Source: Achromobacter denitrificans NBRC 15125 (GTDB lineage: Bacteria > Pseudomonadota > Gammaproteobacteria > Burkholderiales > Burkholderiaceae_B). From it: DNA of 44,296 nt. The notes under the pieces are model-generated. The model did no database searches, was not told where the DNA came from, and saw nothing but the letters and a program-made list of their open reading frames with translations. Of the stretch, positions 37,586 through 44,296 are shown one piece after another (the stretch's first letter is position 1; each line of letters opens with the position of its first letter). Both the position numbers and the translations under genes were made by a program. Where the stretch lies: assembly GCF_001571365.1 (NCBI RefSeq), contig NZ_BCTQ01000044.1, positions 1 to 44,296 on the forward strand, read 5' to 3'.

Positions 37586-39574
37586 ATGGCGAAATGGGGT
37601 TTGCGCAGAAAATCGTTGATGGCGCTGTTGTTGGCGTGCGTGGTCGCCCTGGCGCCGGCGGCCTTGATCGGATGGCAGGTGCTGGACGGTGTCCGGGAAC
37701 ACTTCGGGCGGGCCTTTGCCGACAATTTCACGCAGTTGAACCGCCAGCGCGTCCTCGCGCCGGTGTCGCGCGAACTGGCCCTGTCCCTGCGGCTCGCCGA
37801 TAGCGAGGTCACGCGCCGCTGGCTGCGCCATGAGGGCGATCCGGCCGCGCGCGAACTGTTCTTCCGCGAGGCCGACGGCTACCGCCGGGACCTGCTCGGC
37901 CGGGCCTACTTCATCGCCAGCGCCGCGTCCGGCAATTATTACTTCAACGACGACCAGCCCCTGTCGGAGTCGCCCCGCTACACCCTGAGCCGGACCGCCG
38001 CCGACGACGGCTGGTTCTACCTCACGCTGAAGTCCGCGGCCAAGTACAACATCAACGTCAATCCGGACCTGAAGCTCAAGACCACCAAGGTCTGGATAAA
38101 CGTCCAGGTGCGCGATGGCGACCGGGTGCTGGGCCTGACCGGCTCGGCCCTGGACGTGGGGGGCTTCCTGCGCGACTTCGTCAACAGCGGCCAGCCGGGA
38201 GTCACGCCCATCATCGTCGATGCGGACGGCGCCATCCAGGCGCACATGGACGCCTCGCTGATCGCCTACAACTCGGGCGCGGCCGGCGCCGGCGAAGGCC
38301 GCGGCAAGGTATTCGACCTGCTGGAGGGCGGGGAAGGGCGGGCCGAACTGGCCGCCGCGATGAAGGCGGCCCAGGCCGATCCCCAGTCGGTGCAGTCGGC
38401 CTGGGTGACCATGGACGGGATCCGCCAGCTGGTGTCGGTGGCCTACATGCCCGAACTGCACTGGCACGTGCTTACCGTGGTGGACCTGGGCGCCGCCCGC
38501 GTGCTGGATACGGATTGGATCTGGCCGGCGGCGATCGGCCTGGTGGTGCTGTTCGCGGCCATGCTCCTGTGCTTCGGATACGCCATCGAGCGGCTGATGC
38601 TGCGTCCGCTGCACCGCCTGCAGCAGTCGGCGCGGGCCATCGCCGACGGCAGCTACGACGTGCGCCTGCCGCCGGGCGGCCAGGACGAGATCGGCGACCT
38701 CAGCCGCGCTTTCGGGGTGATGGCCGACAAGGTGCGCCAGCACACCGCCGAACTGGAGACCAAGGTGCGCGAACGAACCTCCGAGCTGGAGGACGCCAAC
38801 CGCGCCATGGCCGCCGCCCACAAGAAGATCGGCGATTCCATCGACTACGCCAGCCTGATCCAGCGCGCCATCCTGCCGGACCGCCAGCTGACCCAGTCGC
38901 TGGGGGCGCACCATTTCGTGCTGTGGAAGCCGCGCGACGTGGTGGGGGGCGACTTCTACGTGTTTCGCTCCGACGGCGCCAATTGCCTGCTGGGCATCAT
39001 GGACTGCGCCGGCCATGGCGTGCCGGGCGCCTTGATGACCATGCTGGCCCGCGCGGCCATCGACCTGGCGATCACGGAAGTGGGGCCGGCCGATCCGGCG
39101 GCCATCCTGGGCCGCACCGACAGCGCGATCCGCGCCATGCTTGCGGACGCGCAATTGCCGCGGGCGCTGGCTACCAATACGGATGCGGGGCTGGTATATA
39201 TTGACCGCCAATCGGGCCGGCTGCTGTACGCCGGCGCCAAGATCAGCCTGTACGCAAGCAACGGCGAGATCCTGCGCGAAGTGCCCGGAGGCAAGCGCGC
39301 GCTGGGCGACAAGCGCGCCGCCGCCTATGAAAACGTCGAATTGAAACTGGAGGCTGGCTGGACGTACTACCTGGCCACGGATGGATTCCTGGACCAGGCC
39401 GGCGGCGAGCATGGTTTCGGTTTCGGCAACACGCGTTTCGCCGGAATGCTCAAGAGGCACGCGCGCCAGCCGTTAACCGAACAGGCGGCTGCCTTTACCC
39501 AGGCCCTGGCCGAATATCAGGGCGGGCGGCCACAGCGTGACGACATCACCTTGCTGTCGTTCCGTTTCGAATAA
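37586..39574 (+). CDS. siaA: SiaA-type membrane sensor with PP2C-like phosphatase domain
   Basis: Membrane phosphatase of 662 residues, matching the length of Pseudomonas SiaA. The N-terminal helix (about 10-30) and second helix (about 308-333, WPAAIGLVVLFAAMLLCFGY) flank a large periplasmic Cache-like sensor domain. A HAMP domain (LRPLHRLQQSARAIADGSYD) and short coiled coil follow. The PP2C/SpoIIE-type domain (about 430-660) keeps metal-binding acids in GGDFYV, MDCAGHGVPGAL and the terminal QRDDITLLSF. In Pseudomonas this enzyme dephosphorylates SiaC, so that SiaC can activate SiaD. AGGAAG precedes the ATG at 37586. Confidence 0.93.
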   Translation: MAKWGLRRKSLMALLLACVVALAPAALIGWQVLDGVREHFGRAFADNFTQLNRQRVLAPVSRELALSLRLADSEVTRRWLRHEGDPAARELFFREADGYRRDLLGRAYFIASAASGNYYFNDDQPLSESPRYTLSRTAADDGWFYLTLKSAAKYNINVNPDLKLKTTKVWINVQVRDGDRVLGLTGSALDVGGFLRDFVNSGQPGVTPIIVDADGAIQAHMDASLIAYNSGAAGAGEGRGKVFDLLEGGEGRAELAAAMKAAQADPQSVQSAWVTMDGIRQLVSVAYMPELHWHVLTVVDLGAARVLDTDWIWPAAIGLVVLFAAMLLCFGYAIERLMLRPLHRLQQSARAIADGSYDVRLPPGGQDEIGDLSRAFGVMADKVRQHTAELETKVRERTSELEDANRAMAAAHKKIGDSIDYASLIQRAILPDRQLTQSLGAHHFVLWKPRDVVGGDFYVFRSDGANCLLGIMDCAGHGVPGALMTMLARAAIDLAITEVGPADPAAILGRTDSAIRAMLADAQLPRALATNTDAGLVYIDRQSGRLLYAGAKISLYASNGEILREVPGGKRALGDKRAAAYENVELKLEAGWTYYLATDGFLDQAGGEHGFGFGNTRFAGMLKRHARQPLTEQAAAFTQALAEYQGGRPQRDDITLLSFRFE

Positions 39575-39596
39575 ACGTTATCAGGGCGTAACCCTC

Positions 39597-40136
39597 ATGA
39601 ATGCCTCCGATCTCTACGCATTGGGCGAACGATTCAACCAGAATCGCACCTTGCTGTGCTTCAACGGACCGATTTCCCGCAGCCTGATCGAGGAAATCGG
39701 CAATGCGCTCAAGAATTACCTGAACGCCGAGCATGCCCGGCCCGCGGAGGCCATGGACGTGTTCTCGGTCTATATCGAGATGATCCAGAACATCCGCCAG
39801 TACGCCGCGCTGAACGGCGACGTCGACGCGTCGGCCACGGTGGTGATCGGCCGCCGCGACGATAGCCGCTACGTGGTGTCGGCCGGCAACCTGGTCAAGG
39901 CCGAGGACGGCCGGAGCCTGGTGGCGCGCATCCAGGAGCTGGCGGCGCTGGACAAGCCGGCGCTGAAGGCCGAATACAAGCAGCAACTGCACAAGCCGCG
40001 CGCCCAGGGCGTCGCCTCGGGCGCGGGCCTGGGGCTGATCGACATCGCCCGCCGCGCCGGCGCTCCGCTGGAAGCCGGCCTGACCCCCGCCGCCGGCGCG
40101 GGCCAGGCCTTCTTCAGCCTGAGCGTCGTGATTTGA
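39597..40136 (+). CDS. siaB: SiaB-type protein kinase
   Basis: Cytoplasmic protein of 179 residues from the SiaB family, an atypical GHKL-like kinase that phosphorylates the threonine of SiaC. Helical N-terminal segment FSVYIEMIQNIRQYAALNGD fits the N-box with conserved Glu and Asn. SGAGLGLIDIARRAG fits the glycine-rich lid and G-box. The start at 39597 gives MNASDLYALGERF, a normal N-terminus. It lies 22 bases after siaA. The kinase opposes the SiaA phosphatase in a partner-switching circuit. Confidence 0.92.
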   Translation: MNASDLYALGERFNQNRTLLCFNGPISRSLIEEIGNALKNYLNAEHARPAEAMDVFSVYIEMIQNIRQYAALNGDVDASATVVIGRRDDSRYVVSAGNLVKAEDGRSLVARIQELAALDKPALKAEYKQQLHKPRAQGVASGAGLGLIDIARRAGAPLEAGLTPAAGAGQAFFSLSVVI

Positions 40137-40173
40137 AGGCGAGCGCACCCAAGCAATATCTTCGGAGCAATTG

Positions 40174-40551
40174 ATGAAAGACTTGAACATTCCCGGGACC
40201 CAGTCCACGCCCGCCATCGACGCCGACGCCGCCGCCGGCGTGCTGGCGATGCGCGGCGACTCCTATCCCGAGAATTCCTTCGAACTGTTCGGCCCGGTCA
40301 TCGAGTGGGTCGAGGCCTACCTGCTGAGCGGCGCGGCCCCCCTCAGGCTGGAACTGGAACTGCTCTACCTGAACACCAGCAGCATCAAGTCCGTCATGGA
40401 CATCTTCGATGTGCTGGAGGCGGCGCACGGCAAGGGCCGCGACGTCAGCGTGACCTGGTACTACGACATGCGCAACGAACGCGTGGGAGAGCTGGCCGAG
40501 GAATTCAAGGAAGACTGCACCTTTCCCTTTTCGGTCGTCGGCCGCCAATGA
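40174..40551 (+). CDS. siaC: SiaC-type partner-switch protein (DUF1987)
   Basis: Small protein of 125 residues from DUF1987. Its phosphorylation site is visible as Thr68 in LLYLNTSSIKSVMDIFD, the same position as the phosphorylated Thr of Pseudomonas SiaC. Unphosphorylated SiaC binds and activates the cyclase SiaD; phosphorylated SiaC does not. The ATG at 40174 follows CGGAG by eight bases. A TTG three bases earlier is possible. The stop overlaps the siaD start (ATGA), so SiaC and SiaD are translationally coupled, as expected for binding partners. Confidence 0.93.
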   Translation: MKDLNIPGTQSTPAIDADAAAGVLAMRGDSYPENSFELFGPVIEWVEAYLLSGAAPLRLELELLYLNTSSIKSVMDIFDVLEAAHGKGRDVSVTWYYDMRNERVGELAEEFKEDCTFPFSVVGRQ

Positions 40552-41345
40552 AACCGGACGCCGCCCAGCTGGACAAACGCATCGCCGCGCTGCTGGCGGA
40601 CCCGGCCTATGAAGGCCATCCGCTGCGCGAGGCGCTGGACGCGCTGTGGCGGCATACGGCGGAACAGATGGCGCGCATCGAACGCGTGACCCAGCTGTCG
40701 GACGCCTACCAGAGCATGGCGCACGAGCGCGAGCTGGGCCTGTGCGACCGGTTCGACCGCCAGCTGCGCCGGCTTACCCGGATCGCGCGGATCTCGGACC
40801 ACTACCAGAGCATGATGCGCGACCTGAACGTCGCGCTGCTGGAAACCTCCAACCGCGATGCGCTGACCGGGCTGCTGAACCGCCGCGCCCTGATGGAAAT
40901 GATCAAGCAGGAGGTCCTGCGCGCGTCCCGGGGCGGCGAGAGCTTCGTCGTGGCGATGCTGGACGTGGACCATTTCAAGTCGGTCAACGACCGCTACGGC
41001 CACGAAATGGGCGACCGCGCGCTGGTCGAACTGGCCGGGGTGCTGGGCAAGAACCTGCGCGAGTACGACCTGTGCGGCCGTTGGGGCGGCGAGGAATTCC
41101 TGGTGCTGCTGCCCAATACCCAGTCCGAGTCGGCCCAGCGCGTCATGGACCGGCTGGTGGGCGCGGTGCGCGCGCTGACGATCGCGGCGGGCGACGGCGT
41201 ATTGAGGCTCACGGTCAGCATCGGCATGGCGTATCACCAGTTGGGAGAGACCTTTTCGGAAACGCTCAGCCGCGCCGACCAGGCGCTGTACCTTGCCAAG
41301 CAAGACGGCCGCGACCGCGTCGCGCTGGGCTTTCCCAAGCGCTGA
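40548..41345 (+). CDS. siaD: SiaD-type diguanylate cyclase
   Basis: Soluble GGDEF enzyme of 265 residues that makes cyclic di-GMP. The N-terminal half is alpha-helical with two repeats of the pattern S-D-(A/H)-YQSM (LSDAYQSM; ISDHYQSM), probably the SiaC-binding coiled region. The catalytic domain starts near residue 105 (RDALTGLLNRRALMEM). The active site GGEEF is at about 180. An inhibitory site RxxD (REYD) stands five residues before it, so product inhibition is expected. All catalytic residues are present. The gene ends immediately before the PAS/GAF/EAL gene. Confidence 0.93.
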   Translation: MKPDAAQLDKRIAALLADPAYEGHPLREALDALWRHTAEQMARIERVTQLSDAYQSMAHERELGLCDRFDRQLRRLTRIARISDHYQSMMRDLNVALLETSNRDALTGLLNRRALMEMIKQEVLRASRGGESFVVAMLDVDHFKSVNDRYGHEMGDRALVELAGVLGKNLREYDLCGRWGGEEFLVLLPNTQSESAQRVMDRLVGAVRALTIAAGDGVLRLTVSIGMAYHQLGETFSETLSRADQALYLAKQDGRDRVALGFPKR

Positions 41346-41384
41346 ATGAAACCGGATCAGCTGTTATCCGGCATGGAGCCCCAT

Positions 41385-43961
41385 ATGCTTGATTCTCATC
41401 CAGGCGCTTTCCCCGCGGGGCCGCAAGGCGCTGCTTGGAGCACGGGCAATTACCTGACGTCGATGGATCGGGCGCTGCTGCTGTTCGATTTCGACCTCGC
41501 CGGCTCCTTGTTGAAGGCCAATGAAAACTTCCTGGCCGCGGTGGGATATTCCCGCGACGAGGCCCCGGCCCTGCGCCACGACATGCTGTGCGACAGCCTG
41601 GACGAAGGCAAGGGCATCGTGGGCGGCGAGCAGGTCTGGAGCCGGCTGCTGGGCGGCCGGCATTTCTCGGGCACTTGCCGCTACCGCCGCAAGGACGGCG
41701 GTTTCCTGTGGATCGAGGCCACCTACCTGCCAGTGCTCGACGCGGCCGGCGAGGTCGCCCGCATTTCGGTCGTGTCCCGGCGTTCCATCGCCGACGCCGA
41801 GCGCCAGGAAGAGATCCGCCTGCTGCTGCTGGGTATCAACGAAACCGGCAACGCGGTTGCCGTGTCGGGCCGCGACGGCCGCATCCTGTACGTGAACGAC
41901 GGCTTCAAGCGCATGCTGGGTTTCTCCCGCGGCGACGCGGTGCACCAGGAGCTGGGCGAATTGCTGTCGGGCGGCAGGCAGGACGGCGGCACGCGCGAAG
42001 AGCTCGCGCGCCGCATCGCCTGCCGCGAGGGCTATCACAAGGACGTGCTGGTCTACGACCGGGCGGGGCGGCCGCTGTGGGTGTCGGTGATGGCCAACTC
42101 CGTGTTCGACGACCGCGGCGCGCTGGTCAACATCGTGGACGTGCTTACCGACATCACGCCGACCAAGGTGCACGAAGTGCTGCAGCGGCGCGTGCTCCAG
42201 GCGATGGTGAACGAGGCCTCGGTGGTCGAGGTCATGAACATGGTGTGCCGCGAAGTGGAGCGGCTGGCGCCCGAAGTGGCCGCCAGCGTGCTGCGCGTGG
42301 ACGACGCGGGGCTGCTGCGCCCGCTGGCCGCGCCCAGCCTGCCCGCGGCCTACGCCGACGCGCTCGACGGCGCGTCCATCGGCCCGCAGGCGGGCGCCTG
42401 CGGCACCTCCGCCTTCCTGGGCCGGCCGGTCATCGTGCCGGACATCGCCACCGACCCCCTATGGGACGGCTATCGCGACATGCCGCTGCCGGAGGACATC
42501 AAGGCCTGCTGGTCCTCGCCGATCAAATCCAGCGACGGCCGGGTGATCGGAACCTTCGCCTTCTATTTCCGCGAGCGCCGCCTGCCCGACGATTTCCACC
42601 ACCGGCTGGTGGACGTCTGCGTGTACCTCTGCGCCCTGGCGCTGGAGCGGGAAGAGGCCCGCGCCCGCATTCGCCAGCTGGCGTTCTACGACGAGCTGAC
42701 GGGCCTGCCCAACCGCAACCTGCTGCTGGCGCAGGCCGAACAGGCCATCGCGCGCGCCGAGCCGGAACGCAAGCGCGTGGCGGTGCTGTTCCTGGACCTG
42801 GACCGTTTCAAACAGGTCAACGACACGCTGGGCCATCCCATCGGCGATGCGCTGCTGCGCGACGTGGCCCAGCGCCTGCGCCGGCTGGCGCGGGCGACCG
42901 ACATCGTGGGCCGCTTGTCGGGCGACGAATTCGTGATGCTGATGCCGGACTTCGAGCATGGCCGCCTGACCGCCGCGGCCGAGCACGTGCTGGTGGCGCT
43001 GGCCCAGCCCTTCTCGGTGGGCGGCATTACGCTGAACCCCTCGGTCAGCATCGGCATCAGCGTGTTCCCCGAGAACGGGCGCGACATGGACACGCTGCTG
43101 CGCCACGCCGACATGGCGATGTACCAGGCCAAGACGGCCGGACGCAACCGCATCTCCTTCTTCAGCGCCGAGATGAACCGGCAAGCCCAGGAACGGCTGG
43201 CGCTGGAAGCCGCGCTGCGCGACGCGCTGGAGGAAAAGGCCCTGCGCCTGCATTACCAGCCGCAGGTCGGGCTGAAGAACGGCACGCTGTACGGGGTCGA
43301 GGCGCTGGCGCGCTGGCGCCATCCCACGCTGGGCGATATTTCCCCCGCGCGCTTCGTGCCCCTGGCCGAAGAATGCGGGCTGATCGGCGACCTGGGCGAC
43401 TGGGCCCTGCGCGAAGCGTGTTCCCAGCTGGCGGTCTGGCGCGGCAAGGGGCTGCGGGTGCCGTCGGTGTCGGTGAACCTGTCGGCCACCAATTTCCACA
43501 ACCTGAACCTGCCGCGGCTGATCGAGGCCATCCTGGCCGAGTTCGGCCTGGCGCCGGCGGACCTGATGCTGGAAATCACCGAAGGCGTGGTGCTCGACGC
43601 CACCGCCGGGACGCTGCGCACCATCGCCGAGCTGCACCGGCTGGGGGTGCGCCTGTCGATGGACGACTTCGGAACGGGTTATTCCAGCCTGGGGCACTTG
43701 CGACGCCTGATCGTGGACGAACTGAAGCTGGACCGCAGCTTCGTCCAGGGCCTGGAAAGCGACGACGCGGCCCGGGCGCTGACCAGCGCCGTCATCCGCA
43801 TCGGCGAGAGCCTGAGCCTGCCGGTGGTGGCCGAGGGCGTGGAAAACGAAGAGCAGCGCCGGTTCCTGATCGAACAGGGGTGCGCGGCGGGGCAGGGGTT
43901 CCTGTTTTCTCCGCCGTTGCCGGCGGATGACCTCGAAGAGTGGTTGCGGGGGAGGCCTTAG
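41385..43961 (+). CDS. PAS-PAS-GAF-GGDEF-EAL cyclic-di-GMP phosphodiesterase, DosP-like
   Basis: Soluble signalling protein of 858 residues. Two PAS domains lie at about 30-140 and 150-265, then GAF (about 275-415; ACWSSPIKSSDGRVIGTFAF), GGDEF (about 425-590) and EAL (about 600-855). The cyclase motif is SGDEF, so cyclase activity is doubtful. The EAL domain keeps its catalytic set: EALARWRHP, VNLSATNF, LEITEG, DDFGTGYSSL, LKLDRSF and VAEGVE. The start at 41385 is chosen because GGAG lies six bases upstream. An ATG at 41346 directly after the siaD stop is in frame and would add 13 residues. Domain order is like E. coli DosP, but haem binding is untested. Confidence 0.9.
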   Translation: MLDSHPGAFPAGPQGAAWSTGNYLTSMDRALLLFDFDLAGSLLKANENFLAAVGYSRDEAPALRHDMLCDSLDEGKGIVGGEQVWSRLLGGRHFSGTCRYRRKDGGFLWIEATYLPVLDAAGEVARISVVSRRSIADAERQEEIRLLLLGINETGNAVAVSGRDGRILYVNDGFKRMLGFSRGDAVHQELGELLSGGRQDGGTREELARRIACREGYHKDVLVYDRAGRPLWVSVMANSVFDDRGALVNIVDVLTDITPTKVHEVLQRRVLQAMVNEASVVEVMNMVCREVERLAPEVAASVLRVDDAGLLRPLAAPSLPAAYADALDGASIGPQAGACGTSAFLGRPVIVPDIATDPLWDGYRDMPLPEDIKACWSSPIKSSDGRVIGTFAFYFRERRLPDDFHHRLVDVCVYLCALALEREEARARIRQLAFYDELTGLPNRNLLLAQAEQAIARAEPERKRVAVLFLDLDRFKQVNDTLGHPIGDALLRDVAQRLRRLARATDIVGRLSGDEFVMLMPDFEHGRLTAAAEHVLVALAQPFSVGGITLNPSVSIGISVFPENGRDMDTLLRHADMAMYQAKTAGRNRISFFSAEMNRQAQERLALEAALRDALEEKALRLHYQPQVGLKNGTLYGVEALARWRHPTLGDISPARFVPLAEECGLIGDLGDWALREACSQLAVWRGKGLRVPSVSVNLSATNFHNLNLPRLIEAILAEFGLAPADLMLEITEGVVLDATAGTLRTIAELHRLGVRLSMDDFGTGYSSLGHLRRLIVDELKLDRSFVQGLESDDAARALTSAVIRIGESLSLPVVAEGVENEEQRRFLIEQGCAAGQGFLFSPPLPADDLEEWLRGRP

Positions 43962-44021
43962 GGGCTTGCGCTTTGGGGCTGTTGTTTGAGTTCTTTCGAG
44001 GTCTGAGTTCTTTCGAGGTTT

Positions 44022-44296
44022 GAGTTCTTGAGACGCCCGCCGCGTCGGGGGCCTGGGGTGCGCGGGGCCACGATTGCGGTCCGGAGCCTTCGCTCCGGAC
44101 TGCCCCATCGTCATCCTCGTTGTCGCCTGCGGCGACTGCCTTCGGATTCCCTCGGGCTTATCGACGCCCCGCGCACCCCAGGCCCCCGACGCGACGGGCT
44201 CTGGCGGTTGAAACCTGGCGGTCGCTGGGGAGGGTTGGGTGCTTGGGGTTCTCGCCCCGGGTGGTGGGGTGGTGGAGGATCTTGCGGGGCCCGCCT
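44022..44296 (+). repeat. Composite structured repeat, copy C (cut by window end)
   Basis: The leader GAGTTCTTGAGACGCC occupies 44022-44037. The 163-base fold-back module occupies 44036-44198, its arms complementary at 31 of 32 positions. A 79-base spacer follows, then the first 19 bases of the second module (from 44278; 18 of 19 match copy A) before the window ends. The core differs from copy A by one base. GAGTTCTT also occurs twice just upstream (near 43988 and 44004), giving a short tandem of leader-like units. It lies 60 bases after the phosphodiesterase stop, in sense orientation. Confidence 0.85.

Overview
The window is GC-rich DNA from a betaproteobacterium, most likely Bordetella or Achromobacter (family Alcaligenaceae). 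I base this on the codon bias, the gene families (MdtABC-type efflux, two LIV-type ABC transporters, an argJ-ATPase-Nudix block, siaABCD) and Burkholderiales-style intergenic hairpins. I support 36 protein genes and found no tRNA, rRNA, CRISPR array or transposase gene.

Layout: (1) 1-181 is a long fold-back repeat containing an intrinsic terminator. (2) 290-9300 is an RND efflux operon: adaptor, two different permeases and an outer-membrane lipoprotein channel, with 4-base overlaps. (3) 9363-11475 holds a short-chain dehydrogenase with a small membrane protein, divergent from a LysR regulator. (4) 11585-18426 is a cell-surface-signalling iron locus: FecI-type sigma factor, FecR-type anti-sigma factor, TonB-dependent receptor with an N-terminal signalling domain, DUF4198 protein, DUF3649 protein and a PepSY membrane protein. 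(5) 18458-25650 is an amide-related locus. An amidase and a periplasmic binding protein face a LysR gene, which is followed by LIV-type permeases and ATPases. (6) 25651-26604 has no gene and carries two copies of a composite structured repeat in inverted orientation. (7) 26605-30823 runs leftward: argJ, a DUF815 ATPase, a Nudix/ThiE-like fusion, and upstream an unknown membrane protein. (8) 30872-37273 holds MarR and alpha/beta-hydrolase genes divergent from a second complete LIV-type transporter. (9) 37586-43961 is siaABCD followed directly by a PAS-PAS-GAF-GGDEF-EAL protein, a cyclic-di-GMP module with synthesis and probable breakdown in one operon. (10) A third copy of the composite repeat follows and runs off the window end.

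The most unusual signal is this repeat family. Each copy has a 163-base fold-back module with a nearly invariant 99-base core. The module is closed by 32-base arms that differ between copies yet stay complementary within each copy. A spacer of 79, 80 or 79 bases follows, then a 70-base second module. All three copies lie just after a stop codon, in the same orientation as the gene they follow. The pattern suggests a selected structure, possibly a 3'-untranslated RNA or terminator element, or a non-autonomous mobile element. I do not recognise it as a named family.
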